The position numbers and the translations under genes are program-made. A stretch of DNA of 64,000 bases, taken from the NCBI GenBank assembly GCA_020631735.1, contig CM036221.1:14551381-14615380 (forward strand), written 5' to 3'. The notes beneath the pieces were generated by a model. The model saw only the letters and a list, made by a program, of their open reading frames with translations. It was not told the DNA's origin and ran no database searches. This stretch comes from Saccharum officinarum. Its lineage: Eukaryota > Streptophyta > Magnoliopsida > Poales > Poaceae. Positions 11,235 through 22,278 of the stretch are shown piece by piece (the stretch's first letter is position 1; every line of letters begins with the position of its first letter).

Positions 11235-12639
11235 TGTAAGGTCCTAGATGGCTAGAGGGGGGTGAATAGCCTATAAAAATTTCTACAAGAATCACTAAGC
11301 AAACTTGTTAGAATAACAAACGGTGCAAAGCGAGTTTTGCTTAGCCTACGGTTGTCATTGAGTTACCTCACTTGAGAATGATTTTGCTATCATTGAGTTA
11401 CCTCACTTGAGAGTGTCATAACTGACTGGACGCGCTCAACCGCGTCCGATCCTCCAACGATCACTGACCCCAACGGTCAAACCAATGACCGGACGCGCCC
11501 CAGGCAACGACTGGACGCGCCTGTCAAACGACCGGATGCGCCCGTCAAACGATCAGACGCGCCGATCGCGCTGTTCCGCGCGCCCGCGAAGCAACGACCG
11601 GACGCGCCCCTCGCAACGACCGGACGCGACAGTGCCCGCGTCCGGTTTGAGTCCAGTAAGCTCCCTCGACGATCGGACGCGTCCGATCATGTGTGACCGG
11701 ACGCGCCTCGCGTCCGATCGTACACAGTTTCCTCAGACACCTGACCGGACGCGCCGGTCCCGCGAGTGACCGGACGCGCCGGTTGCAAACCCTAGCACCC
11801 GCGCCTGCGCTGTACTGACCGAACGCGTCCGGTCATACCATGACCGCGTCCGGTGCAGCGTCCGATCACCTCTGTGACCTCCGTTCGCCTCCGTTTCTTT
11901 TCCGACTTCCGGCGTAATGGAAAATAGGCTTTTCAACTCCTCGAAAACGCCTGAATCCCGCGCTCGCAAGCTCGGCGGGAGGGAGAGAGAGACCCAAACC
12001 CTCTCTACCGCTCAAACTTCAACCCCTTCGCAAAAGTGCCAACACCAACAAGTGATCACCACCTTGTGCACGTGTGTTAGCATTTTCATAATCATTTTCG
12101 AAGTTTTTCCAGTTAGCTCACTAGGCCCTACATGCAATGCACTTCATGAATCCACCTAGTGGCACCCGTACATCGAATAACCGATAAGACTTCCCCTCTT
12201 AATAGTTCGGCTATCGATCCTAAACCACTCACACCCTCTATGGTGTCTTGAGTGCAAAACAAAATGGCCCTATGGTTATACCTTTGCCTTGAGCCCATTT
12301 TGTTTCTCCAAAAGATATGATCCACTTCATATCATCACATGACCGTCTCGATCCATCGACCTTGACTTCACTTGCTCTTCACCGTTGCATCGGTCCGTCG
12401 GCGCCAAGTCTTGCTCAAGCTTCACCATCGCATGGTCCTTCGCTTCGAAGCCTCGACTTGCCCTTCACCTTCACAACCGGTCCATCGAGCCAAGCATCAC
12501 CTCGGTCTTCATCATCTTGGTCACATGAGTCAATGTCATGTCTCATATTCAATGACCACCTTTATCTAAATCATCCACTTAGATACAAAGGTTAGTCCTA
12601 GGTTTCATCAATTAGCCAAAACCAAACTAGGGACTTTCA
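11235..12639 (-). repeat. 5' LTR of the Copia element (1405 bp, rearranged)
   Basis: Same ends as the 2773-4777 LTR. The right half (about 11880-12639) is almost identical to 4020-4777. About 800 bp equivalent to 2897-3695 are missing and replaced by about 70 bp containing two copies of an inverted LTR segment (11355-11377 and 11390-11412). The GGACGC cluster (about 11424-11870) is longer than in the other LTR. The missing part includes the segment equivalent to the other LTR's TATA-like site. Confidence 0.92.
11424..11870. repeat. GGACGC motif cluster in 5' LTR
   Basis: Dense half-sites (accggacgcg, gcgtccgatc) with CpG-rich spacers, about 150 bp longer than the matching cluster of the partner LTR. 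Motif number therefore varies between LTRs of one element, as expected if short repeats expand or contract. Confidence 0.65.
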
Positions 12640-12677
12640 CCTAGTGAAGGGGTAACGACCATATTCGTTTATGGGGC

Positions 12678-12686
12678 TATAAATAG
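12678..12686 (+). promoter_or_regulatory. TATA box of the old plus-strand LTR
   Basis: tataaatag within ggggctataaatagaagtgg, in the middle piece of the interrupted LTR. Solo LTR 13274-15321 and the LTR at 59105-61101 carry the same motif on the minus strand (14072-14080 and 59905-59913), each upstream of the GGACGC-rich cluster in their own direction. Confidence 0.5.
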
Positions 12687-13273
12687 AAGTGGTGGCCGGC
12701 CTTGGGCAGCTTGGTGACTTATGTGGTAGTGTTTGAGAGCCCTCTAACTCACTCATGCTTAATAGTGTTCATCGGATCGAGTGAGAGAGCGATTCTAGTG
12801 CGATTGCATCGTGAGGTTGCATCGAGTGGCACTAGGTGATCGTGTTGCGAGCCGGTGGTGCTTGTTACTTTTGGAGGTTGCCACCTCCTAGACGACTTGG
12901 TGGCTCGTGGCTCCGTCGAAGCTCGCAAGAAGATTGTGCGAGGCTCCAGAGAAGCTTTATGAGGGGGATTGTGCTCACCCCGCGGGGATCGCGAAGAGCA
13001 ACTCTAGTTGAGCGTGTCATTGAGCTATCACACTTGATGGTGGGTTCTTGCGGCGCTCTTTGGGAGAGCTCGGTTGTGAATACCGATTAGCCGCCGAACC
13101 ACGAAGTGTTGGTCGACACAACGGGGACGTAGCTTAGTGGCAATCAAGTGAACCTCGTGAGAAAATCACTGTGTCAACATTGTGTACTCTTCTCGGTGGT
13201 TTGCCTTCGTGCATCACAAGATTGTATTTACTTTCATATATATGTTGCTTGTGTAGTTACTCTTGTATCTAGT

Positions 13274-15321
13274 TGTAAGGTCCAAAAAGGCTAGAGGGGG
13301 GGTGAATAGCCTAATTAAAACTTCTACAAGAATTACTTAACCACAAGTTAGTACACAAGGTGGCGGAGCAAAATGCACTAGCTCTAAACTAACTAAGCAA
13401 GCCACCTACACAAGTCTAGTACAAGGCTATCCACTAAACACAACAACAACAAACTAGATACAAGATGTAATACGAGAGAAGAGCTTTGAGTGATTATACC
13501 ACCGTGTAGAGATGAGAAGTACCAATCAATCAATCACACAAGAGAAATCCTCGGGAAGAGAATGACACAAGATTTTATCCCGAGGTTCACTTGCTTCCCG
13601 GCAAGCTACTCCTCGTTGTGGCGATGCACCCACTTGTCGGTTCGCGAGCTAATCAACTATCAAGAGTTGAGCCCTCGGCGGGCGCCGCACAACCGCACAC
13701 AAGATGGGGATCCTCCAAGCCACGAGCTCCACTAGAGTATCCAATTTGCGAACTCCCGCGGGAAAGGATCAAGAACCCCTTACAACACTTGGTGAAGGCT
13801 CCAACAATCTCCAATTGCGAGCTCAATCACCTCCGCTGCTCCAAGCCGTCTACCGTGTCGGGAAACACGGAAGAGTAGCAAGAAATCCGCAGCAACTCGA
13901 AGATCAAGTGCCTCTAGAATGCAACTCTCAAGCAATGCACTTGAATCTCACTCAATCTCACTCAAGATGTGCAACTAATCAAAGAGATGAGTGGAGGGGT
14001 TGTTCTCTAGCTCAAAGTATGTCTCTAGTTCTCAAAATGTGCAAGAGTTACCCTCAAACCCCGGACATCCTCTATTTATAACGAAGGGGTACGCAGCTAG
14101 CCGTTACAGACGACGCAGCGAAAAACGCGCTGACCGGACGCTCCGGTCAGGGTGACCGGACGCGTCCGGTCACTACACGACAACGGTGAACAGTGCGCGT
14201 CAGAACTAGCCGTTGCCCTGACCGGACGCGCTGAACTGATTGACCGGACGCGACAGTGCCCGCGTCCGGTCGCGTTCCAGTATGCTCCCGTTGAGACCTG
14301 ACGCGTCCGATCGTACGTGACCGGACGCGCCGCGCGTCCGATCCTCTCTCTGTTTCGCTCTGCGTTACTGGATGCCTGACCGGACGCTCCGGTCCCGTGA
14401 AGGACCGGACGCGCCGGTCGCGCGCTCTGATCCGCTCAGGAGAACTGACAGGACGCGCTCCTCGCAATGACCGGACGCGACAGTGCTCGCGTCCGGTTAG
14501 AGTCCAGTAAGCCCCCTGGATGACCGGACGCGTCCGGTCATCAGTGACCGGACGCGCCGCGCGTCCGATCATCAAACTGAAAACCGCGCAGACGCTGAAC
14601 ACTGACCGGACGCGTCCGGTCATACCGTGACCGCGTCCGGTGCAGCGTCCGGTGCAGCGTCCGATCACCTCTGTGACCTCCGTTCGCCTCCGTTTCTTTT
14701 CCGACTTCCGGCGCAATAGAAAATAGGCTTTTCACTTCTCCAAAAAGCGCCGAATCCCGCCTCGCAAGCTCGGCGGGAGGAAAAGAGGAACCCAAACCCC
14801 TCTCTACCGCTTAAACTCCACCGCCTTCACAAACTGTGCTAACACCACCAAGTATACACCACCATGTGCATGTGTGTTAGCATTTCACAATCATTTCTCA
14901 AGGCGTTATGTTAGCTCTTTTACTAGATCCTAATGCATATGCTCAATACAATGATCTAGTGGCACTTGATTCCCGAGCAAACCGTGATTGCCCCTCTTGA
15001 TAGTCGGCTATGTATCCTAAACCCGGTCAATCACTTCTCTACTCATCTTAGACCGGCAAAAGGAAAACCCTATAGTTATACCTTTGCCTTGCGCTCTTAG
15101 ATCCTTCTCCTCCACTTGATCATTATGTCCTTCCTTTTATGTGCATCTTCACCATGATCATTATTTCATGTCCATGCACCATCTCTTTGTGATCTTGTGG
15201 CCACCACTCCTTGCCACATACACCTTCATCACATGTGTTGCTTATGCCTAACTCAAAACACTTAACACATGGCATTAGCAACTTGGTGTCATTAATTACC
15301 AAAACCAAACTTGGACTTTCA
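13274..15321 (-). mobile_element. Solo LTR, Copia, same family as the 59105 element
   Basis: 2048 bp starting tgtaaggtccaaaaagg and ending ttggactttca. It is flanked on both sides by ctagt (13269-13273 and 15322-15326), a perfect 5-bp target duplication. There is no internal region, so it arose by LTR-LTR recombination. It closely matches the LTR at 59105-61101. A minus-strand TATA box lies at 14072-14080 and a motif cluster at about 14129-14670, with full GACCGGACGCGTCCGGTC palindromes near 14155, 14521 and 14604. Confidence 0.92.
14129..14670. repeat. Palindromic motif cluster in solo LTR
   Basis: The densest array of the GACCGGACGCGTCCGGTC family in the window, with at least three full palindromes and many half-sites, interspersed with cgcgtccggtgcagcgtccg repeats. 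A 189-codon frame on the minus strand (14147-14716) is a by-product of this composition. Confidence 0.7.
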
Positions 15322-15925
15322 CTAGTTGTGTTTGTGTAGCTAGCTAGATATCTTCTTGCTTGTGTAGCTAGAAGTACCCCCTTTGCGTGGCTAATTTGGT
15401 TCGTGTAACATTGTTAGTCATATTGCTTAGTTTGTGTAGCTAAGTAATTTGCGCTCTCTAATTTGGCGTTGGTTGCCTTGTTATTGAGCATTGCTAGTGA
15501 GCTTAGGAGCTTTGTGCTTTTCCTTCACTAGTTGTGTAGGAGCTCCCTCGGTTGGTAAAGTACTAGTGCATAGGTTTGTGTGACCTTGCTATAGAATTGA
15601 TTAGGTAAGCTCTTGCTAAGCTTAGCACCTTAGTTGCTTAATTAGGATCTTTGCAAGGTGCTAGAGAACTTAGATAGAGGGGTGTAGTCTTGGCTAGACC
15701 GATAAGTTTAATTCCGCATTTGTTTCGGTTAGCCAACACGTTTAAGTTTTAGAAATGACTATTCACCCCCCTCTAGTCCGCCATCTCGACCCTTCAAAAA
15801 GGACCCATCAAGACAAAATCAAAAGTGCGCGATGAATCAAATTGGCGCCTGCTCCACACAGAAACCACCTCAGGGCGTATGCACCATACGCGCAACAGCG
15901 TCGGCCGGCGTTGGTGAAATTTTAA

Positions 15926-16153
15926 GGGTGTGTTTAGTTTGTGAATTTTTTTGGCTTTGGCTACTGTAGCACTTTCGTTTGTAATTATCAATTAGTGTCC
16001 AATCATAGACTAATTAGGCTCAAAAGATTCGTCTCGTGGTTTTCTACCAAACTATGTAATTAGTTTTTTAGTCTACATTTAATGCTCCATGCATGTGTCC
16101 AAACATTCGATGTGACGGGAAATCTTGAAAATTTTTGAGAACTAAACGTGGCC
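15926..16153. mobile_element. Tourist-like MITE (copy 1)
   Basis: 228 bp with imperfect terminal inverted repeats: gggtgtgtttagttt at the left, ...aactaaacgtggcc at the right. It is flanked by taa on both sides, the 3-bp target duplication typical of PIF/Harbinger-derived Tourist elements. The interior (ggctactgtagcactttcg, gattcgtctcg) resembles a MITE family very common in panicoid grasses. No coding capacity. Confidence 0.7.
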
Positions 16154-17370
16154 TAAATCAAAGATCTGTGCATCCGATTCAGACCAAATCAAAGATCCAT
16201 AAGCCTGGTTCTTAGAAAAAAGATCCATAAGCACAGAAATAGATCGAGCAAACAAGGCAAAAATATCAAAGAACTAATCAGATTTGTACCCATGTTGTCA
16301 TATTATTGTCAACTTTAGCTTATATTATGCATACCGTGGTTATACTAAAAAAATTATAGTTTTGAATTTTATATAGAAAAAGTGAAGCATAAATAGATAT
16401 GTATCATTCTTGTCCTCATTTTTCATAAGTTTATTTAATTGTTTTTTTCCGTTACAACGCACGGGCATATTTGCTAGTACTTTTTAAAACACATACACAC
16501 GTTGTATGTTGGCGGTTGAAACTTTTTTCCCAAAAATAATACTACATGCTACCTATGTCCTTGAAAGAGTATTATTCTCACTTTTCAATGAGTAGTCTCA
16601 AGTTTCACCAAAATATATAAAAGGTATACATACTTATGAGGTGTAGTAAGTAGCATTGCATGAATTATGGATATATTTTCATAATCATTCTATTTTTAAA
16701 TATAAGTGTTAATAATATTTTCTATAAATCTAGCTATTTTTTTAAATATTTAGTCTAAACCTAGAATGACACTTTTTATGAAATAGAGGTAGTATTTACG
16801 GTTAGGCATTGTGCATTTGTAGATGACATAATTGATATCCTATGCAAACTATAGAGTCAGATCTTGATGTGGTTGCTTTCCACGCCACATAAGAGCAGCT
16901 CCAATGCATATGTTTTTGAGAGTGATACCAAGAGAGAGAAAGTGATGGGTATATGAAAGATATATATATTTTTTATTTTGTTACTTAAGGCCCTGTGTGC
17001 CCATGTTTAGTGTAATACTTTGGAGAGAATTTTGCCAGGCTAGTCTCCTCGATATAGGCTTTGCTTAACAATATCCTCCTATTTCTAACGTTACATATGC
17101 TCTAAGGGATAAAGTTGGTCGCATGGCGGGAGGGCTTGGACTGTTTGGAGAGATGGTAGGTTGTTGTTAGGCAGGATCTATTAGGGGTGCGGAAAGTGGA
17201 GTGGTTACCGCTACACAAGCGAATGTGAAAGATATAGAGCAGACGACAATTGCCTGTTTATAAATGAAAGATGAGAGGGTGAGAGAGCCGTAGTTGAGAC
17301 GACATTTAGATTGTAAAGTGTAAATATCTTAATTTTTATATGGCTTGTATATAACCGTGGGAGTATATAT
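16154..17370. other. AT-rich intergenic DNA, no gene seen (copy 1)
   Basis: No coding frame or RNA gene recognised. A possible MITE lies at about 16890-17105 (agagcagctccaatgcatatg at the left, catatgctcta at the right), but the ends match poorly and I see no target duplication. Confidence 0.4.
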
Positions 17371-20300
17371 TGTCACACCCAAAATTTTCTATTTTGGGTT
17401 GTGCATGAAAATCACTAAATAAAATAAATAATTTCAATATTTGAATAAATTTATTAGATAAGTTAAGTTGCTGCTAATTTAAATATAGAAAATTATGGTT
17501 TTAAACTTTTTCATATTAATTCGATAATGTGGTGTTTGTGTGATGCTTGTCTTTGGTGTTGGTGAGTGCTATTATTTTTTTAAAATACCATAGGATGACG
17601 TTTACTTATCACCGGAAATTTTTTTTTAGCATTTTCTAGATTTAAAATTTCAATTTCCGTGAGCTTAATCTTTTTCCTTGATCTCTTCATCAATCTTTTC
17701 ATGAGCTCAAACTCATTTAGTTCAGTTCCTTATCTCTCCAAGAGTCTCCAGGATTTTTCCCGTGATTTTTCTGAGCTCCGGACTATTTTTCACGGCCAAA
17801 AAAGGTAATTTTAGATTTTCTGAAATTATTTTATTCGCGGAATTAAAATAATCCCGAAATTAAGAAAATCCGAAAAGTTCCAAACCCTACGACTATATAT
17901 ATGCCGGCGTAGCCCTCGACACCCTGGATTCAGAAGTACAACCCTTATCGCGAGCCGCCGCTCGTAGCTCCCTCCACCTCTCGCCGAAGTTCGTCGTGTA
18001 CAGCTTGCGTTCCGGCGAAATTTCGGCGATGGTTCGGCGAGTTTTTCCGGCCATGTTTATCATCTTGGGCGAATTCCGCTTCCACTCCAATGTTTCCCGA
18101 CAGACTCCATTGGCGACCACGAAGCTCCAAAATTATTTTATAGTGAGCTCCAAATATTTTATTTGGGTTCCTCATGTTTCATAATGTCTCTAGAAAATTC
18201 CCTCGAATTTTCGGAGCTTTCGGAGTATTTTTCGCGGCTTAAATAATAATTCTGGACTTTTCTAGAATTATTTTATCCATGAAATTAATTAATTCCGAAA
18301 ATAATAAATATCTCATTTTCCACCGAAGCCTGTGTGCAATAATCCTAAAGGCCCATACATTTATTTACTAACGGGCTTTAATAATTAATTAGGCCTATTA
18401 GTAAAGAGGGAGGGTGCAACATCAATTAGTACCATATTGCTAGCTGATGTGAAGGTGTAGAGTTTTCCTCCCTATAAGTATGTATCTACTCCATCGAGCC
18501 CAGTGCCAGCCGCCGTCTCGCTAGAGCACGCCACCCTTGCCCTAGTTAGCCCTGCGCCCTACGCCGAGCTCGGGATCGAAGCGAATTAGGAGCCGACGCC
18601 GCCGTAGCCATGCATGTCGTCTGAAGTCTCTCCACCGTTCACAAATCACTGCAGAGCTTTTCATCGAGGAAGCTACCGTCCATCACACCGCCGCGTTTGA
18701 ATCTTGCCAACGAGCAGAGCAAAGCCGCCCCTGCTGTACGTGCTCGCCATTTGCTGCTCCGTGGCTGCCAAGAACCCCGTGCCGCTTTTCGCTTCAAGGT
18801 GACGAAGCTGCAGGCGCTTTTCTGTCTCTCTGCTCGTGCTCGGTGCTGCTCACACTCCACCGCTGATGGGCGCAAGAACGTCACCGTCCACCCAGTCAAG
18901 CCTCCCGTCCGTCGTCTACGTTTCATATCTCTGAACGTGAAAACCCTCTAGGTGAGTTTGCTTTGTTCTACATTGACATCTCAGTGCACTGTGCGTGCCC
19001 AGTTATGATCTTCTTAGCTTGATGGCATCATGATGACATCACGATGACATGGATATGTTTTGTGGCCGATTTCTTTTAGAAAAACAAATCCCGAAATACG
19101 ATAGAAATACGTATACACATACAATCTTGATTAGGCCATATCTTCCACGTTTTAACTCCGATTTGACCCGTTCAAGTTGCGTTAGGTTCGTATTTGCGAG
19201 CTCTACATGTTAGTATAGTTGTACAGTAGGTTTGGAAAGTTTAATTTTCGAGTTTATATTAAAATAATTATTTATCTATAGGAAATCTTAGAAAATTCAT
19301 AACTTTCACGTTTTAAATCCGAATTTCGTGATCTTTACGTTTGTGTGATTGTAGTAACGTGTAGAAGAGTTTTACAAACTTTTTATACTGTTTTGCTACT
19401 GTTGGTGTATTGTTTTAATTATGTCTCTTTGTTTGCTTTGTGTATGATTGCTCGGATGATTGTGTGTTGATGCTTGACGATCAAGTATAGACGGTGAGCA
19501 ATTTCTTGACAATCAGAAGTATTATTTTGAGCCAGACCAGCAGTATCAACAGGAAAGCTTTGATCAAGGCAAGTATAACATGGGACCATCCTTGTTACCT
19601 ATTTACTGAAATTATCATACATATGCATGTGTCCTCCTTGACAACCATAGAGATTATAACTTAGCTATTGATATCTTTTCCTTGTCACCTATGGGTTGTG
19701 CATTTGGGTAGCTATTGCTAGTGCTTAATTATGAACAATGATCTTGTAATTTGATTAATGGATTAAGAAACCAACCATTAAGATGATTTTATTACTGTTG
19801 AAAAGGGGGCTAGAGCAAGGGGTTATATTGTTGCTCTGGTTTCTCTCCATAAGGACTTACCTGTAAGTGATAACCGGGATATACAGTACAGCTGTGAGGG
19901 CTATATGGCTCTGGCTCTAGTTGTTTAAGAGACATTTTCTAGCTTGTTAGTGGTTACCGAAAGGCGCAAGAGGGGTCATGTCTAGTATGGTCTTGGCCTG
20001 CCAAGGTGGGTGCAGTCTTTTGTAAGTCGCCCCTTGGAGGGAGGTTCATGCTTTCCAATTGAGAATCCTTAGCGGCCCTAACTTGTTAGACGAACTTTTG
20101 AATGGCTTTATATGGTTTTCGATGTTTTGGGCTTTGCAAACCCATGCATTTGGAAATCATGACTCATAGTGAAAGTGTACACCTCTGCGCAGAGTTTAAT
20201 AAACTGGTATACTAGCCGTGCTCACGGATACGAGCGGCCTTGGGGATTCTTACAGAATAGTTGATCACCATTGTTATATCATGCTTAATTATTGTTGATT

Positions 20301-20808
20301 ATTACTATGCTCATGTTAATGCTATTCATTATCCTTATTACAATTGATCATTGGTTCATTAATGGGATTTGGATTACCTTGATGCTACTCAATTGCTAAT
20401 TATATATGATGAATAAAAGCTAAACGCAGTCAAACAGTGTCTAGCCTTTTTGAGCCTCATGAACCCTGTGTTATACTTGTTGAGTTCGACATGGACTCAC
20501 TCTTGCTATTTCCCCAACACTCCAGTGTGTAATAAGATGCTACTCGGAAAAAGGACAAAGGTGTAGTGGAGTTTCCAGAAGACTAGTAGAAGTGCTAGGC
20601 ATATGTTACCCCCAGTCAGCCGTCCCTGAGAAGAATGGAGCCCGAAGTTTAGTCACCGTTCCGCGATACTCTGATGTAAGTGTTAATATAGCTATGTATA
20701 CGTTATATAATAACATTGTTTCTGATATTTTTTTCATTCTGGCATATGTGTGGACTTCCTGGGCACACATATGATTAGCCTGGTTTTGTTCTTTAGAAAA
20801 CCGGGTGT

Positions 20809-20812
<4 letters not shown>
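17371..20812 (+). mobile_element. Gypsy-type solo LTR, 3.4 kb (copy 1)
   Basis: Starts tgtcacaccc at 17371 and ends gggtgtgaca at 20812, the terminal inverted repeat typical of Tekay/Del-like Gypsy LTRs. It is flanked by tatat on both sides (17366-17370 and 20813-20817), although the right copy merges with a TA microsatellite. The interior has a GC-rich leader-like part (18480-18950) and the segment near 20210-20260 (gctcacggatacgagcgg) common in such LTRs. No gag or pol, hence a solo LTR. The strand is arbitrary without an internal region. Small ORFs inside are not supported as genes. Confidence 0.75.

Positions 20813-20878
<66 letters not shown>
20813..20878. repeat. (TA)n microsatellite, about 33 units (copy 1)
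   Basis: An uninterrupted TA run adjoining the right end of the Gypsy-type LTR. The LTR target duplication (tatat) is itself TA sequence, so the LTR probably inserted at a pre-existing TA tract or the tract grew from the duplication. Confidence 0.95.
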
Positions 20879-20880
<2 letters not shown>

Positions 20881-21243
20881 GCTAATAGGTTGGCATATGG
20901 TTGTTAATTTAATATTCCATGGTGTTGTTGGTTACTTGTTATGGAAGGCAGGTAATGACTAATCAAGTGAAAAAAAACACGTAAGAATTCAATGCCCAAT
21001 TTCAAATGAACTTGGACGGAAGACTGAAATAATGCATCAGTGCAACGCATCGATCACAAAAAGAAAAATATGATTTTAATCTAGAAAGCTTAAGCCTCGC
21101 AGTGTACCACATGTAGCTATGTAGATAATAAATAGAAAAATCGAGTGCTAGATTACTTTAAATTACTTTTCTTTTTACTCAGGCATGATAAGATAGAGTA
21201 CATGGTGTTTAAGTGATCATAGACGTTAAAAGAGTAATATGTA

Positions 21244-21480
21244 CTCCCTCCGTTCCTAAATATCTATCGTCGTTGGTGTGCGTGCCACAAGTGTGATTTG
21301 ATTTGTAGAAAATACGTGCAACATTTGTATTTTCAAATAAATTTATTAAAAAATTAGATTCAAAGATCTTTTCAATGATACTAATTATATATCATAAATA
21401 TTAATATTTTTTAATATATATGTTTAGTCAAAGTTGTTTCTCGAAAAACGAAAATGACAGATATTTAAGGACAGAGAGAG
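21244..21480. mobile_element. Stowaway-like MITE (copy 1)
   Basis: 237 bp. The left end is ctccctccgttcctaaatat; the right end is its near reverse complement (atatttaaggacagagagag). It is flanked by the dinucleotide ta on each side, the Tc1/Mariner target duplication. CTCCCTCCGTTCC is the hallmark Stowaway terminus in grasses. Confidence 0.9.
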
Positions 21481-21559
21481 TAATTCGTTGATACATTATG
21501 CCTGACATTGAGGTGTTCTTTGCATGAAAACATATCAAAATTAGGTTAAAAAAACATAT

Positions 21560-22278
21560 CAAAATTGATAAGAAAACAAAGCTATCAACCTGACAAACAG
21601 TTACCATACCAGTCCCAGTTGTACCACTCGCCATCCCACGGGCGCCCCTGCATTTTGTGCCCTTCCCCTTCCCGTCCCCACAGAGGCCAGAGCGTACGCA
21701 CTCTCTCTGTCTCGCCGTCTCGCGGGGGGTTTTTTCGTTCCCCCCCCCCCCCCCCCCCCCCCGGCGTGCTCTCCCTCTCTCTCTCTCCCGCGCGCGCGCG
21801 GCGACGGCTGGGCGACCGCCGCCGCCGCCCTACGCCAGGTGCGCAGGTCTTCTCCGGGCCCATCGTCGGCGACGAGCACCCGCCAGGTACGCCCACCCCT
21901 TCGCCTCCCCTCCCCTATGCTATCCGCACTCGAATCCGATCTGATTACAAGCGCAGTATGCATGTCGCAGCATTTTGCCTACTAGCTTCAATCCTCTTCT
22001 GGCAAAAATTATCGGGTGAACATGTTTACGCCCATGTCGTTTACTGGGTCCGCCCCGGATCCCACGCCCCAGACCTCCCTCCTTCTAAACTCCCTCTAAA
22101 CCCCGCTGCTGCAGCTGGCGACGCTGCCTGATCTTTGATTTGTGTGTTTGGCAGGGGCGTGCAAGTCTGGAATCCTATCTGATCGGAAAATGGTGATGGC
22201 GACATTCTGCTCCGCACCGTCTGCATGTCTGTGTTTCTTAACTGTGTCTGCCGTGCTTACTCGTCGCGCCCTTGGGGA
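21560..22278 (+). promoter_or_regulatory. Promoter/5' leader of the DRM3-like gene (copy 1)
   Basis: A sharp change from AT-rich MITE flank to GC- and CT-rich DNA at about 21,600. It includes a poly-C tract (about 21740-21762), a CT repeat (about 21773-21787) and a CGCGCG run. A likely leader-exon donor (cgccag|gtacgc, about 21886) and an acceptor (tttggcag, ends near 22154) suggest an intron in the 5' UTR. No convincing TATA box is visible. Poly-C length differs between the two copies, as expected for a sequencing-difficult tract. Confidence 0.5.

Larger units (their letters stand above)
2773..12639 (-). mobile_element. Full-length Copia LTR retrotransposon, ORFs decayed
   Basis: A 9.87-kb element read on the minus strand: 5' LTR 11235-12639, primer-binding site 11221-11232, gag, protease, integrase, reverse transcriptase and RNase H (order diagnostic of Copia), polypurine tract 4778-4791, 3' LTR 2773-4777. 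LTRs start TG and end CA. Flanks are cccag (left) and cctag (right), a 5-bp target duplication with one change. Shared LTR parts are nearly identical, which suggests a fairly recent insertion, yet gag has a frameshift, integrase/RT is cut by a stop, and the 5' LTR has a large deletion. It is probably immobile. Long LTRs, two zinc knuckles and the aaaaagggggaga tract suggest the SIRE/Maximus-like Copia group (inference). Confidence 0.93.
1822..15796 (+). mobile_element. Old LTR fragment split by two later LTR insertions
   Basis: Three pieces join into one plus-oriented LTR: 1822-2772, 12640-13273 and 15322-15796. The first piece shares with the reverse of the Copia LTRs a stretch around 1841-1870 (gtgatgatatgaagtggatc), so it belongs to a related family. 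The middle piece holds a TATA box at 12678. The last ends ...gacccttca at 15796, a normal CA terminus, after the family's ctattcacccccctctag signature. The true LTR start is missing at 1822. The interruptions are the Copia element at 2773-12639 (flanks cccag/cctag) and the solo LTR at 13274-15321 (flanks ctagt/ctagt). No internal coding region follows at 15797, so this is a solo or truncated LTR. Confidence 0.6.

Noticed and set aside
14147..14716. 189-codon minus-strand ORF (Arg/Val/Thr repeats)
   Set aside because: A by-product of repeated ggacgcg words in the solo LTR; no homology pattern.
18639..18951. Complementary 84-95-codon ORFs in the Gypsy-type LTR
   Set aside because: They overlap on opposite strands in a GC-rich leader-like part of an LTR, with no recognisable domain. 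Presence in both copies only reflects the duplicated assembly.
20750..20962. ORF with a long Tyr-Ile repeat
   Set aside because: Translation of the TA microsatellite; the same occurs at 41631-41843.
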